Shown here: piece after piece, positions 1 to 10,200 of the stretch | Position numbering within the stretch: the first letter of the stretch is position 1 | Layout: each line of letters starts with the position of its first letter | NCBI RefSeq assembly: GCF_013391475.1 | Contig: NZ_JACBAZ010000002.1 | Span: 773,837 to 837,836, forward strand | DNA length: 64,000 bases | Source: Oceaniferula marina | GTDB lineage: Bacteria; Verrucomicrobiota; Verrucomicrobiia; Verrucomicrobiales; Akkermansiaceae | Direction: 5' to 3' | Translations under genes and position numbers: made by a program | The notes under the pieces: generated by a model | The model's database searches: none | Told to the model about the DNA's origin: nothing | The model's input: the letters and a program-made list of their open reading frames with translations, nothing else

Positions 1-293
1 ACACTTTCGGCGACGAGGTCACCATGTGCGGTTTGGCCGCGGATGATCAGTCCGAGGGTGATGACGCATTCCGGTTTGTTTTGCTGGATCAGGGCTTCCA
101 CGGTGACCGGGACTTCGTAGGCACCGGGGACCCGGATGATGTTGGTCAGGCTGTTTGGCATGAGTTCTTCAAGCTCTTGCTTGCAGTTTTCGACCAATGC
201 ATCCGTGAATTCCTCATTGTAGGTAGAGGCGACAATCACGATTTGGCTGCGTTGGTTCAGACTCCTGGGCCTGGTGGGAAGTGCCGTGGACAT
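1..293 (-). CDS. ribH: 6,7-dimethyl-8-ribityllumazine synthase, partial (C-terminus beyond left edge)
   Basis: Lumazine synthase joins 5-amino-6-ribitylaminouracil and dihydroxybutanone phosphate in the penultimate step of riboflavin synthesis, in a cytosolic shell-like oligomer. Reading leftward from an ATG at 293, the first 97 codons give IVASTYNEEFTDALVENC, then VPGAYEVPVTVEAL, then GLIIRGQTAHGDLVAES. These match the family's N-terminal substrate loop, the GAxE motif and the V-I-x-G-x-T-x-H segment. The rest of the protein (usually about 155 residues) lies outside the window. The complementary-strand frame is also open but reads as low-information sequence. No riboflavin neighbour is visible here. 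The family assignment is from motifs I recognise, not from a search. Confidence 0.9.
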   Translation of the reverse strand, partial: MSTALPTRPRSLNQRSQIVIVASTYNEEFTDALVENCKQELEELMPNSLTNIIRVPGAYEVPVTVEALIQQNKPECVITLGLIIRGQTAHGDLVAES

Positions 294-391
294 GCAAATC
301 ACTTAAGGGGGTGACCGATTTCTTGCAAGGTTGAAGTTTATTGAATCTCAGTGGATGGCGGCTGAGTCAGGGTGGATGGGGCTTGCTTTGT

Positions 392-1231
392 TCATTTGCT
401 GAAGACGGTGAGGGCCGATTTGGTACTGATCTTTTGGTTTTTTGCGTACGCTTTGGCTGCCCGTTGACGCAGTTGTTGTCGGGATTCCCCTTTGAACCAG
501 CCTTCGAGGGTGTCATGTAGGATAAAGGCCCCAGGATACATATTGGACGCGGTTGTCAGGACGGCATGGTGTTTTCCCTCGCCGAGATGTTTTTGAAAGA
601 AGCGATCGCTCTGGCAGCAGAGAATGGCGACATCTCCTTGTTGTTTGCGTTTCGGGTTGGCGGGCAGTGCGGGAACGCTGAATTCCATCAGCCCGTTGTG
701 GCCGATGAAGCAGAGGAAATCCGCACCTCCTCCGATATTGATGGTGTGGCTTCCTTTGGCGTCATTTACGGTGAGGCTTTCGTAGTGCTGTCCGGCGATG
801 CTTTGGATGAATTGCTCGATGCAGGGTTCGATGGTGGATCCGCGCCAGGCGTCGATCACCAGGATAGCCCGTGTTTCTTGGTGCTGGAAGACCAGACGCT
901 GCATGATGGCTTGTTGGCCATCCACCTTTCCAGCGGACAGGCGTTTCCATCGTTTACTTTTTTCGAAGTAGGAGCGGGATCCATCCGAGCACCCCCAGTA
1001 GAGGTTGTTGGCCGGGTCATCGCCGTTGCCAATTTTTTCAGGGACTGGAGCGATGCCCTGGGATTTATTATCGCAGAGGGCGACATAGGTGTGGATGATT
1101 TTGGCGTCCCGGGCATGCTCCGCCGGAGGTTCCGGGTTGCTGGCGAGGGCCTCGGATTTTCCTTTTTGGCATGAGGGACCGAAAAAAAGAATCAGACAGC
1201 TGAAGATCGGCAGAAAACAGGGATGGCTCAT
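392..1231 (-). CDS. putative secreted lipoprotein of unknown function
   Basis: About 279 residues if started at the ATG at 1231; an in-frame ATG at 1264 would add 11 residues. The 1231 start gives a clean signal sequence, MSHPCFLPIFSCLILFFGPSC, whose Cys after G-P-S could serve as a lipobox-like lipidation site. The mature part carries the patches VALCDNKSQGIAPVP, GNGDDPANNLYWG and FIGHNGLMEF, which look like a conserved uncharacterised family, but I cannot name a function. A Cys-rich stretch (AILCCQSDRFF) sits in the second half. It lies immediately downstream of the cardiolipin synthase gene on the same strand, with almost no gap from that gene's stop at 1266, so the two are probably co-transcribed. 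Confidence 0.75.
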   Translation of the reverse strand: MSHPCFLPIFSCLILFFGPSCQKGKSEALASNPEPPAEHARDAKIIHTYVALCDNKSQGIAPVPEKIGNGDDPANNLYWGCSDGSRSYFEKSKRWKRLSAGKVDGQQAIMQRLVFQHQETRAILVIDAWRGSTIEPCIEQFIQSIAGQHYESLTVNDAKGSHTINIGGGADFLCFIGHNGLMEFSVPALPANPKRKQQGDVAILCCQSDRFFQKHLGEGKHHAVLTTASNMYPGAFILHDTLEGWFKGESRQQLRQRAAKAYAKNQKISTKSALTVFSK

Positions 1232-1265
1232 GGTGTGGATGATGATGTTCGGGTGGAGTGGCATA

Positions 1266-2810
1266 TTATTGCACGGGGGCGGTTAGGTAAGATGCTCGGG
1301 AGAGCACTTTGAACCAAGCGGGTTTGTTGGTGACGTCGGCCTGATTCATGAGTCGTGAGTTGGCAAAGTCATCGCGCAGCATGGTTTCGACTTCTGAGAC
1401 GAAGGTATCATCTGCGATGAGTGCGGTGACCTCGAAGTTGAGGCGAAACGAGCGGTTGTCGAAGTTCGCTGTTCCAACACCGGCCATCCGGTCATCGACG
1501 AGGAATACCTTTTGGTGAAGAAATCCAGGCTGGTAGCGGTGGATCTCGACACCTGATTCGATGAGCTCCCCAATGAAGGCGTAGACCGAGTAGTAAACGA
1601 GTTGGTTATCCGGTTCCTCCGGGATGATGATTTTGACATCCACGCCCCGCAGGGCCGCGAGATGCAGTGCAGACATCACACCTTCGTCCGGGACGAAATA
1701 CGGGCTGGCAATCCAAATGCGCTTGCGAGCCGAATGAATCGCTTGTTGATACATCAGGCTGCAGGTTTCGAGTCGGTCTGCCGGCCCGGTGGATAAAATC
1801 AGGATGCTGGCATTGCCAGTTTCTGCGGGAACCGGGTTCCACGACAGGGATAGGTGCTCATCGGTGGCCCAGTTCCAGTCTTCGACGAATGTCATTTGGA
1901 GCTGCAAGCTTGATGGTCCGGTGATTTTCATGTGGGTGTCGCGCCAGTTGGGGTACTTGGGATCCTTGCCGAGATATTCATCACCGACGTTGTGGCCTCC
2001 GACCCACCCGGTCTTCCCATCGACGACCACAATTTTCCGGTGGTTGCGGAAATTGAGTTGGAAGCGGTTCCCTCCGCCGCGTGTCGAATGAAAGGCGCTG
2101 ACTTCGACTCCGGCTTGTTTCAGTTTACTGGTGTAGTCATCGATATTGCCGGATCCGATTTCGTCGTACAACACATAGACTCGCACGCCGGCTTTTGCTT
2201 TATCGATGAGTTTTTGTTGGAGTTTGCGACCGAGGTCATCGTCGCGGATGATGTAGAATTGAATGAGGATGTAGTCTTCCGCTTGGTCGATGCCATCGAG
2301 GATGCTTTCGAAGGTGGCGTTTCCGTTGATCAGGAGTTCGGCGTTATTGCTGTTGAAGAAGGGAGCGTGGACGACCGTACTGGCAGCATGAAAGACCCCG
2401 TTCCGGTCTTCGAATTGTTGAACGTAAGGAGTCATTTTATCCCTGAGATCAGTCGCTTCATCTTGGAATTCCAGAGAGAGCTGCTGCCGCAGGCTGATGT
2501 AACCTTGGAACTTATCCCGGCCAAATACCCAGTAGGCGGGGACCGCCACCACCGGGATGGCATTGAGAGAGACAATCCAGGCAATGGCTCCTTGGGAGGT
2601 TCGCGTGCTCATCAGGGCGTGAAAGGAGGAAGTCACTCCGAGGATGTGTGCCAACAGCATGAACAGGGCGAATTTTCTGCCACGGAAACGACCTCGTTTT
2701 TTCGCTTTGCGTTTCGATCGCTTCGATACCTTTTTGCCATCGGCCGCAGATGGATTCGGGAGATCTTCAGCTGAATCGTCCGATGGGGAGTTGGCGTTTT
2801 TTGCTTTCAT
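1266..2810 (-). CDS. cls: cardiolipin synthase (phospholipase D superfamily)
   Basis: 514 residues. It probably transfers a phosphatidyl group between two phosphatidylglycerols to make cardiolipin at the inner membrane. Two phospholipase-D HKD motifs are visible: HRKIVVVDGKTGWVGGHN near residue 255 and HQKVFLVDDRMAGVGTANFD near residue 431. Two hydrophobic segments lie between about residues 46 and 95, following a Lys/Arg-rich cytosolic N-terminus that is longer than usual (KRSKRKAKKRGRFRGRK). Length and architecture fit bacterial ClsA-type enzymes. The ATG at 2810 is the first start in the frame. The lipoprotein gene follows directly downstream. A family member with other PLD activity cannot be excluded. 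Confidence 0.92.
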   Translation of the reverse strand: MKAKNANSPSDDSAEDLPNPSAADGKKVSKRSKRKAKKRGRFRGRKFALFMLLAHILGVTSSFHALMSTRTSQGAIAWIVSLNAIPVVAVPAYWVFGRDKFQGYISLRQQLSLEFQDEATDLRDKMTPYVQQFEDRNGVFHAASTVVHAPFFNSNNAELLINGNATFESILDGIDQAEDYILIQFYIIRDDDLGRKLQQKLIDKAKAGVRVYVLYDEIGSGNIDDYTSKLKQAGVEVSAFHSTRGGGNRFQLNFRNHRKIVVVDGKTGWVGGHNVGDEYLGKDPKYPNWRDTHMKITGPSSLQLQMTFVEDWNWATDEHLSLSWNPVPAETGNASILILSTGPADRLETCSLMYQQAIHSARKRIWIASPYFVPDEGVMSALHLAALRGVDVKIIIPEEPDNQLVYYSVYAFIGELIESGVEIHRYQPGFLHQKVFLVDDRMAGVGTANFDNRSFRLNFEVTALIADDTFVSEVETMLRDDFANSRLMNQADVTNKPAWFKVLSRASYLTAPVQ

Positions 2811-3097
2811 GCGTTGATAGTCATCACTGATCCACCTGCATTAGTCAATCATGCAAAACGGAGTGGGGAGTGGCACACGGTCAATGATTCACTTGAAATG
2901 CAGATGATATGGCTGAGAGTTCTATCGGATGGCTATGCCAAGGTCTTAGCATTAGAAAAATCATAGCAGCAAAATAATACAAAAATATTTGAACAAATAC
3001 TTGCTATGATTCCGTCTTATGAGATAGAAAGAAGCAAAAGGAGTCGCGCATATTGCGGACTGGACACCACATTTTTAAAACAAAAACAAACAGAACG

Positions 3098-5671
3098 ATG
3101 GGACTAGATAAATTAACCAACAAATTTCAGGAAGCGTTGCAGGCTGCGCAGCAGTTGGCATCGCGTTCGTCACATGCGGAGTTGAAGAGCCTGCATGTTT
3201 TATTGGCGCTGTTGCAGCAGGACGGGGGCATTGTGGTGCCTTTGTTGGAGAAGGCAGGTGCGGATGTGACACGATTAAAAGCTTCGGCGGTAACGGAGTT
3301 GGAGCGTGAACCGAGGGTTCAGGGGGCAGCCTCGCAGCCGCAGATTAGTTACGGATTGCGTCAGAGTCTTGATGCTGCCGACCAGATACGCGAAAAACTC
3401 GGGGATGATTTTCTGAGTGTGGAGCATTTTATTCTGGGTGTTTTGGATTCGGATTCACCGGCAGGGAAACTGCTGGTGCAAGCCGGCCTGGACCGGAAGA
3501 AGGCGGATGAGGCGTTGAAGGAAATTCGCGGTAGTCAGAAAGTGACGGATCAGGATCCAGAGGGCAAATACCAGACCTTGGAGAAATACGGGACCGATCT
3601 AACGGCTAGGGCGCGTGAAGGAAAAATCGACCCGGTGATTGGTCGCGATGAGGAGATTCGCAGGATCATGCAGGTGTTGTCCCGGCGGACGAAAAACAAC
3701 CCGGTGCTTATTGGTGAACCGGGGACGGGGAAAACGGCCATTGTCGAGGGGTTGGCCCGCCGAATCATCAGCGGGGATGTGCCGGATTCGATGAAAAACA
3801 AGCGTCTGATTGCGATGGACTTGGGGGGGATGATTGCCGGAGCGAAGTACCGCGGTGAGTTTGAGGATCGTTTGAAAGCCTTCCTTAAAGAGGTGACTGA
3901 ATCGGAGGGGGAAATCATTCTCTTTATCGATGAGTTACATACGATTGTGGGTGCCGGAGCCAGTGAGGGCGCGGTGGATGCTTCGAATCTACTCAAACCC
4001 CAACTTGCCCGGGGCGAGCTGCACACTATCGGGGCAACAACGCTGGATGAATACCGGAAGTACATCGAAAAAGATGCTGCTTTGGAGCGGCGTTTCCAAC
4101 CGGTTCGTTGTGATGAGCCGAGTGTGGAAAGTACGATTGCGATTCTGCGTGGACTCAAAGATCGCTATGAAGTGCATCATGGAGTACGCATTACCGATGG
4201 CGCGATTGTTGCCGCTGCGAATTTGAGTGATCGTTATATCACCGATCGGTTTTTGCCGGATAAGGCTGTGGACTTGATGGATGAGGCCGCCTCCCGTTTG
4301 AAAATTGAGTTGGATTCGATGCCGACTGAGATCGACCAGATTGAGCGTCAGGTGATGCAGTTAGAGATGGAGCGTCAGGCGTTAGAGAAGGAAAGTGATG
4401 ACGCTAGTGCTGCTCGCTTAGAAAAAGTGCGAGAAGAAATGGCAAACCTCAAAGAGGAGTCCGCTACCCTGATGGCGCGTTGGCGTAACGAAAAAGATGT
4501 TATCGATGTGGTGCGTGAAGCTCAGGAAAAAATTGAAGATCTGAAAACCGAGGCCGAGCAGGCCAAACGGATTGGCGACTTGAATCGGGCCTCCGAGATT
4601 ACCTATGGCAGCCTCCCGGATGCAGCAAAGGAACTCGAGCAAGCTCAGGAAAAATTGGCTCAGCTTCAGGGAGCGGATCGTATTCTCAAAGAGGAAGTGA
4701 CCGAGGAGGATATTGCCCATGTGATCTCCACCTGGACCCATATTCCCGTGAGCCGTTTGCAAGAAGGAGAACGTGAAAAACTGGTCAAGATGGAAAGTCG
4801 GATCGGAGAACGCGTCATTGGTCAAACGGAAGCGATCGAGGCGGTATCCAATGCGGTGCGTCGTGCGCGCGCCGGACTTCAGGATGAAAACCGGCCGATT
4901 GGTTCGTTTTTATTCCTCGGGCCGACTGGTGTCGGTAAAACCGAACTGTCGAAGGCGCTTGCCGAGTTCCTCTTTGATGATGAGCATTCGATGGTGCGCA
5001 TCGATATGTCCGAGTATATGGAAAAGCACAGCGTTGCCCGGCTGATCGGAGCCCCCCCTGGATACGTTGGTTATGAGGAAGGTGGTCAACTCAGTGAACA
5101 CGTCCGGAGGCATCCGTATTCCGTGGTGCTGTTTGACGAGATTGAAAAAGCGCACTCGGATGTCTTTAACGTGCTGCTGCAGGTACTTGACGATGGTCGT
5201 ATTACCGATGGGCAGGGGCGCACGGTGGATTTCCGTAACACGGTTCTCATTATGACTTCGAACATCGGTAGTCAGTTCATCATGGATGAAGAGAATGCCG
5301 AACAGCGCGAAGCCAAAGTGATGGGAGCCCTGCGCGGTCACTTCCGACCTGAGTTTTTGAATCGGATCGACGAAACCGTGATCTTTGACCGGCTGAAGCG
5401 TGAAGAATTGACGGAGATTGTCGGTCTTCAGTTAGAGCGGGTTCGGCGACGCCTTGCCAAGCAGGGGATTGGTTTGGCTCTTTCCTCAGAAGTGAAGGAC
5501 TTTATTGCCGAACAAGGGTATGACCCGGTCTACGGTGCCCGCCCGCTCAAGCGTGCGATCCAAAAATACTTGCTCGACCCCCTCAGTCTGGAAGTGCTGG
5601 AGGGTAAGTTCCAGGATGGAGATGTCATTCAGGCTGAATTGGCTGACGGGCGGCTTGTATTTAACAAGTGA
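3098..5671 (+). CDS. clpB: ATP-dependent disaggregase ClpB
   Basis: ClpB is the cytosolic hexameric AAA+ disaggregase that works with DnaK, DnaJ and GrpE; grpE-dnaJ lies 8 kb downstream. From the ATG at 3098 the protein has 857 residues, the same size as the E. coli protein, and begins [14 protein letters not shown] as the family does. A TTG at 3053 with a good AAGGAG ten bases upstream would add 15 residues that are not family-like. The first AAA domain has Walker A GEPGTGKT near 206 and [13 protein letters not shown] coiled-coil middle domain spans roughly 400-520. The second AAA domain has [15 protein letters not shown] near 608 and [13 protein letters not shown]. No CIRCE-type operator was seen upstream. 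Confidence 0.97.
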   Translation: MGLDKLTNKFQEALQAAQQLASRSSHAELKSLHVLLALLQQDGGIVVPLLEKAGADVTRLKASAVTELEREPRVQGAASQPQISYGLRQSLDAADQIREKLGDDFLSVEHFILGVLDSDSPAGKLLVQAGLDRKKADEALKEIRGSQKVTDQDPEGKYQTLEKYGTDLTARAREGKIDPVIGRDEEIRRIMQVLSRRTKNNPVLIGEPGTGKTAIVEGLARRIISGDVPDSMKNKRLIAMDLGGMIAGAKYRGEFEDRLKAFLKEVTESEGEIILFIDELHTIVGAGASEGAVDASNLLKPQLARGELHTIGATTLDEYRKYIEKDAALERRFQPVRCDEPSVESTIAILRGLKDRYEVHHGVRITDGAIVAAANLSDRYITDRFLPDKAVDLMDEAASRLKIELDSMPTEIDQIERQVMQLEMERQALEKESDDASAARLEKVREEMANLKEESATLMARWRNEKDVIDVVREAQEKIEDLKTEAEQAKRIGDLNRASEITYGSLPDAAKELEQAQEKLAQLQGADRILKEEVTEEDIAHVISTWTHIPVSRLQEGEREKLVKMESRIGERVIGQTEAIEAVSNAVRRARAGLQDENRPIGSFLFLGPTGVGKTELSKALAEFLFDDEHSMVRIDMSEYMEKHSVARLIGAPPGYVGYEEGGQLSEHVRRHPYSVVLFDEIEKAHSDVFNVLLQVLDDGRITDGQGRTVDFRNTVLIMTSNIGSQFIMDEENAEQREAKVMGALRGHFRPEFLNRIDETVIFDRLKREELTEIVGLQLERVRRRLAKQGIGLALSSEVKDFIAEQGYDPVYGARPLKRAIQKYLLDPLSLEVLEGKFQDGDVIQAELADGRLVFNK

Positions 5672-5728
5672 CCGTCACCCTTCCTGACTGGGCCCCATAC
5701 TTATGTTGGCGCCGATGACGATGAAGCG

Positions 5729-5755
5729 TAAGTCCCATGCATCCCATGGGACTTA
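5729..5755. terminator. bidirectional hairpin between clpB and gatA
   Basis: TAAGTCCCATG and CATGGGACTTA form an 11-bp perfect stem with a five-base loop. It lies midway between the convergent ends of clpB and gatA and is followed by a T-rich stretch (TTGCTTTCTT) on the + strand. It probably ends transcription from both sides. Confidence 0.7.
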
Positions 5756-5774
5756 TTGCTTTCTTGGGGCTTGG

Positions 5775-7202
5775 TTAAGCCTGCTGCTCCGCAGCCCGGG
5801 CAACTCTGAGGATGTTTTGTTCACCCATGTGGGGGCCGAGAATCTGAAGGCCGACGGGGAGCTGGGTTCCATTGTCTGATGCAACCTTGCCGCAGGGCAC
5901 GCTGATGCCGCAGATTCCTGCAAGGTTGGCGGAGAGGGTGTAGATATCGGCCAGGTACTGCTGCAGGGGATCATCCTTGTCGGCTCCGAGAAGTGGGGCC
6001 GCTGAAGGGGTGACCGGAGAGAGAATGGCATCGACGTTCTGGTAGGCGTCCTGGAAGTCCTTGCGGATCAGGGTGCGGACTTTTTGGGCACGGTTGTAGT
6101 AGGCGTCGTAATAACCCGACGAAAGAACGTAGGTGCCGAGGATGATCCGTCGTTTGACTTCGGGTCCGAATCCACCCTCGCGGCTGCGTCGGTAAAGGTC
6201 GAGGATGTCCTCGGGTTTCTCCACCCGGTTGCCGTAGCGTACTCCGTCGAATCGGGAAAGATTGGAGGATGCTTCCGCCGGGGCGATGATGTAGTAGGTG
6301 GCCACGTTGTAGGCGGTGTGAGGCAGGGAGATTTCAACGAGTTCGGCTCCTTGGGCTTCCAGTCCACTGATCGCTTGGTCGATCTTTTGGCGCACGGCGG
6401 GGTCGATGCCTTCCCCGAAATATTCTTTGGGTAGGCCAAGTTTCATGCCCTTGACCCCGTCGTTGAGCCCCTGGGTGAAATCGGGGACCTCTTCGTTCAG
6501 GCAGGTGGAATCGGCGGTGTCGTAACCGGAAATGGCATTGAGGACGAGGGCGGCATCTTCGACCGATTTGCTGAGTGGTCCAATTTGGTCGAGCGAGGAG
6601 GCGAAGGCAACCAGCCCGTACCGGGAAACACGTCCGTAGGATGGTTTCAGTCCGACGACTCCGCAGTGGCTTGCCGGTTGGCGGATGGATCCGCCGGTAT
6701 CGGAGCCAAGTGCGGCGATGGCGGTATCCGAGGCCACGGCGGCGGCGGACCCTCCGGAGGATCCTCCAGGAGTGCGGGCCGGGTCGTGCGGGTTGGTGGT
6801 CGTTCCCAATGCGGAGTTCTCCGTGGTGGAGCCCATGGCAAATTCATCCATGTTGGCACGGCCGAAGGGGATGGCTCCGGCGTCGCGCAGCTTGCGGATG
6901 ACGGTGGCATCGTAGGGGGAAGTGTAGGCCCCATCGAGAAACTTGGATGCGCAGGTTGTTGGCAGACCTTTGACATTGATATTGTCTTTGATGGCGATGG
7001 GGATGCCGCCGAGCGGTTTACTCAAATCTGCGGTGTTGGCTTCCTGTTTGGCCGACTCCAGATCGTAGGACAGGTAGGCTCCAACGCTGTCGTTTTTCTG
7101 GTCGATGGAGCTGGCCAGTGCGTCGAGAATGTCGCCGGGTTGGATCTCTCTGCTGGTCAGTTTGGCCCGCAGGCTGGTGATGCTTTCGGTGGCTAGGGAC
7201 AT
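5775..7202 (-). CDS. gatA: Asp-tRNA(Asn)/Glu-tRNA(Gln) amidotransferase subunit A
   Basis: 475 residues. GatA is the glutamine-amidohydrolase subunit that supplies ammonia for converting misacylated Glu-tRNA(Gln) or Asp-tRNA(Asn). The amidase-signature triad is visible: Lys in AIKDNINVKG (about 71), cis-Ser in GGSSGGSAAAVASD (about 148-155) and the nucleophilic Ser in ALGSDTGGSIRQPASHCG (about 172). Length is typical. gatC lies just upstream on the same strand with a 62-base spacer; gatB is not in the window. The start at 7202 gives the usual short N-terminal helix before the amidase fold. Confidence 0.96.
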   Translation of the reverse strand: MSLATESITSLRAKLTSREIQPGDILDALASSIDQKNDSVGAYLSYDLESAKQEANTADLSKPLGGIPIAIKDNINVKGLPTTCASKFLDGAYTSPYDATVIRKLRDAGAIPFGRANMDEFAMGSTTENSALGTTTNPHDPARTPGGSSGGSAAAVASDTAIAALGSDTGGSIRQPASHCGVVGLKPSYGRVSRYGLVAFASSLDQIGPLSKSVEDAALVLNAISGYDTADSTCLNEEVPDFTQGLNDGVKGMKLGLPKEYFGEGIDPAVRQKIDQAISGLEAQGAELVEISLPHTAYNVATYYIIAPAEASSNLSRFDGVRYGNRVEKPEDILDLYRRSREGGFGPEVKRRIILGTYVLSSGYYDAYYNRAQKVRTLIRKDFQDAYQNVDAILSPVTPSAAPLLGADKDDPLQQYLADIYTLSANLAGICGISVPCGKVASDNGTQLPVGLQILGPHMGEQNILRVARAAEQQA

Positions 7203-7203
7203 G

Positions 7204-7259
7204 GTGGAAAAGATGGAAGACTTGAAGATGGAAGATAGAAGAATGGGAAGTGGAAGACC
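7204..7259. repeat. degenerate GGAAG heptamer-like repeats between gatC and gatA
   Basis: The 62-base spacer contains GGAAGAC at 7215 and 7252, GGAAGAT at 7230 and GGAAG at 7246, plus near copies. It is purine-only in long runs on the + strand. The composition resembles a decayed form of the perfect GGAAGTT array at 52485-52582. Confidence 0.45.
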
Positions 7260-7264
7260 TTGGA

Positions 7265-7558
7265 TCAGGAGGGGTCGACGACTTTGGGGACCCGGATCTG
7301 GCCGAGTGCGGAGTCCGGGGCATTGCGGAGTAGGTCGGCTTGATTGAGTCCCGGACGCGAAGCATCCTGGCGCAGACGGTCGAAAACCGGGGATGCGTGA
7401 GCCGTGGGCTCGATGCCTTCAACATCGACATCCTTGAGCGTTTCAACGTAGCCGAGAATAGCTTCAAGCTGCCCCTGGAAGGTGCTGCATTCCTCGTCGC
7501 TCAGTTCGATCCGTGCCAGGTCCGCGATGTAGCGGACATCAATGTGCTCAGTGCTCAT
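7265..7558 (-). CDS. gatC: Asp-tRNA(Asn)/Glu-tRNA(Gln) amidotransferase subunit C
   Basis: 97 residues from the ATG at 7558, which gives MSTEHIDVRYIADLARIELS, the normal family N-terminus. The longer open frame to 7657 adds 33 residues with no family resemblance. GatC wraps around the GatA-GatB interface and stabilises the complex. Other recognisable parts are LEAILGYVETLKDVDVEG and the Pro/His segment IEPTAHASPV, followed by the short C-terminal tail with RVPKVVD. Upstream, about 180 bases separate it from the divergent dihaem gene, so the promoter should lie there. Confidence 0.93.
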   Translation of the reverse strand: MSTEHIDVRYIADLARIELSDEECSTFQGQLEAILGYVETLKDVDVEGIEPTAHASPVFDRLRQDASRPGLNQADLLRNAPDSALGQIRVPKVVDPS

Positions 7559-7738
7559 GCGGGGAACCTGTCTGCTCGAACGGGAAGTTTCAAGTCTGGA
7601 TTCTTCCTGTGTTTGTCGGTGGCTTAAAACGAAACCGGGTAAAAATAAATGAAACACCTCGGCTGAGGATTGCGTTCTAGGTTACATGGGTGAATGGAGC
7701 TTCGTTCACCTGACCCCCGTGAATATTCAAAATATGAG

Positions 7739-10186
7739 ATGAAGTTATTGCATACTTGTTTGAAATGGGGAGGGCTTATCGCTGTGATCGCCCAGTCACT
7801 GAATGGGGCGGTGGATGATCAGGAGATCAAGAACCAGTATGCGGTGCTGTCTGCAGATATTGCCAAGCGGGAGAAAATGGAGCGCTATCGTGATGAAGTG
7901 TATCATCCGTCGGCGATGATCGAGACCAGTGACCGCGACCCTCTGGATGTGATTCTGAGGCGCACCCAAGTGTTACTGGATGATATCCGCGAAATGGAAG
8001 GCTCTCCTGATTTGGAGGGGATGGCCCGCTCGCTGGGTGCTTTGAAGTCCCGCGGTAAGGAGGTGAGTGTGAAGGACAAGGATGAGCGCTTGGCTGTTTT
8101 TGCTCAGGTGCATCGCTTGAGGCGCAAGATTGCCTTTTCCAACCCCCAGTTGGATTTTGATCAAGTTCTGTTTATCAAGCGCCATCGGTCGAAGTTTGAT
8201 CATATGTGCGACCAGTTTTATGGGGCTGAGGCTGTGCCGGGTGGCGGGCTCTTTGTGTTGTCGGATCCCTTCGGGGAGCAGGCAAAGGTGAGGGATCTTC
8301 TGAATGGGGTGGAGCTGGATTCCGGCCGGATGAAAGGGGGGGAGTTAGATGGCGGTAGTTTTCTTTCACCGGAGCTTTCTTACGACGGCAAGCGGGTTTA
8401 TTTTTCCTATGTGGAATGCACGGGTAAACCGGGCTTGATCACGCACCTGGATCATGCCAAGCGTGGGCACTGGGACCGGGGTCGAAGCTACCATTTGTTT
8501 GCTGCGGATTTGGGAGAGGATGGGAGTTTGTCTTCGTTGAATCAATTGACGGATGGGACCTTCAATGATTTTGACCCTTGCCCGCTACCGAATGGTCGGG
8601 TGGCTTTTATTTCCGAGCGCAGAGGTGGCTACCTGCGTTGTGGGAGAGCATGCCCCAGCTACACGGTGTTTGACATGAAGCAGGACGGTTCGGATATCCG
8701 GGTGTTGAGTCCTCATGAAAACAATGAATGGCAGCCATCGGTAAACCATGACGGCATGATTATTTACACGCGTTGGGATTATGTCGACCGGCATGGGTGC
8801 ACGGCACACCATCCGTGGATTATGACACCGGACGGCCGGAACTCCCGGGCGATGCACGGGAATTTCTCTATCAAATCAAAACGTGCGGATATGGAGATGG
8901 ATTTGCGCGCGGTTCCGGGTTCGCCGAAAATTGTGGGCACGGCAGCGCCACATCATGGTCAGGCCTATGGCTCCTTGGTTCTCTATGACCCCCGGATTCC
9001 TGACGATGATGCCATGGCTCCGGTGAAGCGCTTGACTCCGGATGTCGGGTTTCCCGAAAGCCAGGGTGGCACTCAGGTGTATGGAACGCCTTGGCCTATC
9101 AGTGAAAAATACCATTTGGTTGTGTATGATGCCTCGATGCGTAAGGGAGGGGGAAGGCAAGGAGGGGAATACAAGCGTGGGGATTATGGTATCTATTTGT
9201 TGGATGCCTTTGGAAACAAGATCTTACTTTACCAGGATCCGGAGATTGCTTGTTTGAGCCCGATGCCTCTGAGGGCAAGATCCATGCCGCCCGTGTTACC
9301 TGAGATGACTGAGCGACTGGCTCAGAACCCGACGATGCACGGCACCATGGCCGTGATGAATGTCTACGATAGCAAGTTGCCGTGGCCTGAGGAAACGAAG
9401 ATCAAAGCCTTGCGGATCTATCAAATTATGCCGAGTTCGGTGCCGAGTGGGAAGGCGCCGCATCAAACCGGTCGGAGGATTGCCGAGGCCTCGGATTCCG
9501 TAAATTTGGCGAGGAAGGTGCTCGGCACCGTGCCGGTGGAGAAAGACGGCAGTGCCTACTTCAAGGTGCCGGCATTGAAAGAATTATACTTTCAGGCTTT
9601 GGATGAAAATGGCTTGGCTGTGCAGTCAATGCGTTCTTCCACCTGGGTTCAGCCGGGTGAGCAGATGGTCTGCCACGGCTGTCATGAGAACAAGGATTCG
9701 GCTATCTCCCGGCGACAACAAGTGATGGCCTTGCGTCGGGCTCCCTCGGAGATCGTGCCGGATGTCTCCGGAACCAATCCCTTCAGTTATCCATTGTTAG
9801 TCCAGCCGGTCTTGGATCAACATTGTGTGAAGTGCCACGCTGAGGAAAAGGAGAAAGGAGCTCCTCCGCTGGATGCCAGAGTGGTTTTATCCCAGCTGGG
9901 AGGTAAGAAAACCAAGGTCTATCAATCCTACGATAGTCTGATTCACAAATATGCCTTTTGGTCGTATGGTGATCGATACCGGACGATCCCCGGGGCCTTT
10001 GGCGCACGGGCGTCGAAGCTTTACCGGATTTTGAAGGACGGGCATTACGATGTGAAGCTCAGTCGCGAGGAGATGCACCGGATTACGGTGTGGCTGGATT
10101 CCGTATCGAATTTTTATGGGGTTTATGAAAAAGAAGGAGGTGAGGCCCAGCTCAGAGGTGAGGTGGTGCAACCGACTTTGGAGTGA
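7739..10186 (+). CDS. HzsA-related secreted dihaem protein with PD40/TolB-like repeats
   Basis: About 815 residues from the ATG at 7739 (an in-frame ATG at 7694 adds 15). The chosen start gives a signal sequence, MKLLHTCLKWGGLIAVIAQS. Beta-propeller-like repeats of TolB/PD40 type are visible (LSPELSYDGKRVYFSYV, NEWQPSVNHDGMIIYTRWDY). A conserved Cys-rich patch, ERRGGYLRCGRACPSYTV, follows the second repeat. Two CXXCH haem-c sites lie in the last quarter: CHGCH near residue 644 and CVKCH near 696. This arrangement is known from the hydrazine-synthase-alpha-like family of planctomycetes and verrucomicrobia. Outside anammox bacteria the role is unknown; a periplasmic redox enzyme or electron carrier is likely. 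No hydrazine synthase beta or gamma partner is nearby. Confidence 0.8.
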   Translation: MKLLHTCLKWGGLIAVIAQSLNGAVDDQEIKNQYAVLSADIAKREKMERYRDEVYHPSAMIETSDRDPLDVILRRTQVLLDDIREMEGSPDLEGMARSLGALKSRGKEVSVKDKDERLAVFAQVHRLRRKIAFSNPQLDFDQVLFIKRHRSKFDHMCDQFYGAEAVPGGGLFVLSDPFGEQAKVRDLLNGVELDSGRMKGGELDGGSFLSPELSYDGKRVYFSYVECTGKPGLITHLDHAKRGHWDRGRSYHLFAADLGEDGSLSSLNQLTDGTFNDFDPCPLPNGRVAFISERRGGYLRCGRACPSYTVFDMKQDGSDIRVLSPHENNEWQPSVNHDGMIIYTRWDYVDRHGCTAHHPWIMTPDGRNSRAMHGNFSIKSKRADMEMDLRAVPGSPKIVGTAAPHHGQAYGSLVLYDPRIPDDDAMAPVKRLTPDVGFPESQGGTQVYGTPWPISEKYHLVVYDASMRKGGGRQGGEYKRGDYGIYLLDAFGNKILLYQDPEIACLSPMPLRARSMPPVLPEMTERLAQNPTMHGTMAVMNVYDSKLPWPEETKIKALRIYQIMPSSVPSGKAPHQTGRRIAEASDSVNLARKVLGTVPVEKDGSAYFKVPALKELYFQALDENGLAVQSMRSSTWVQPGEQMVCHGCHENKDSAISRRQQVMALRRAPSEIVPDVSGTNPFSYPLLVQPVLDQHCVKCHAEEKEKGAPPLDARVVLSQLGGKKTKVYQSYDSLIHKYAFWSYGDRYRTIPGAFGARASKLYRILKDGHYDVKLSREEMHRITVWLDSVSNFYGVYEKEGGEAQLRGEVVQPTLE

Positions 10187-10200
10187 ACGATTGATACGCT

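Noticed and set aside
1932-2774. Long plus-strand open frame
   Set aside because: It is antisense to the cardiolipin synthase gene and has no recognisable protein features.
3053-3097. TTG start of clpB with a strong ribosome-binding site
   Set aside because: The extra 15 residues are not found in the family, whose N-terminus begins at the ATG at 3098; the upstream site remains a possible alternative.
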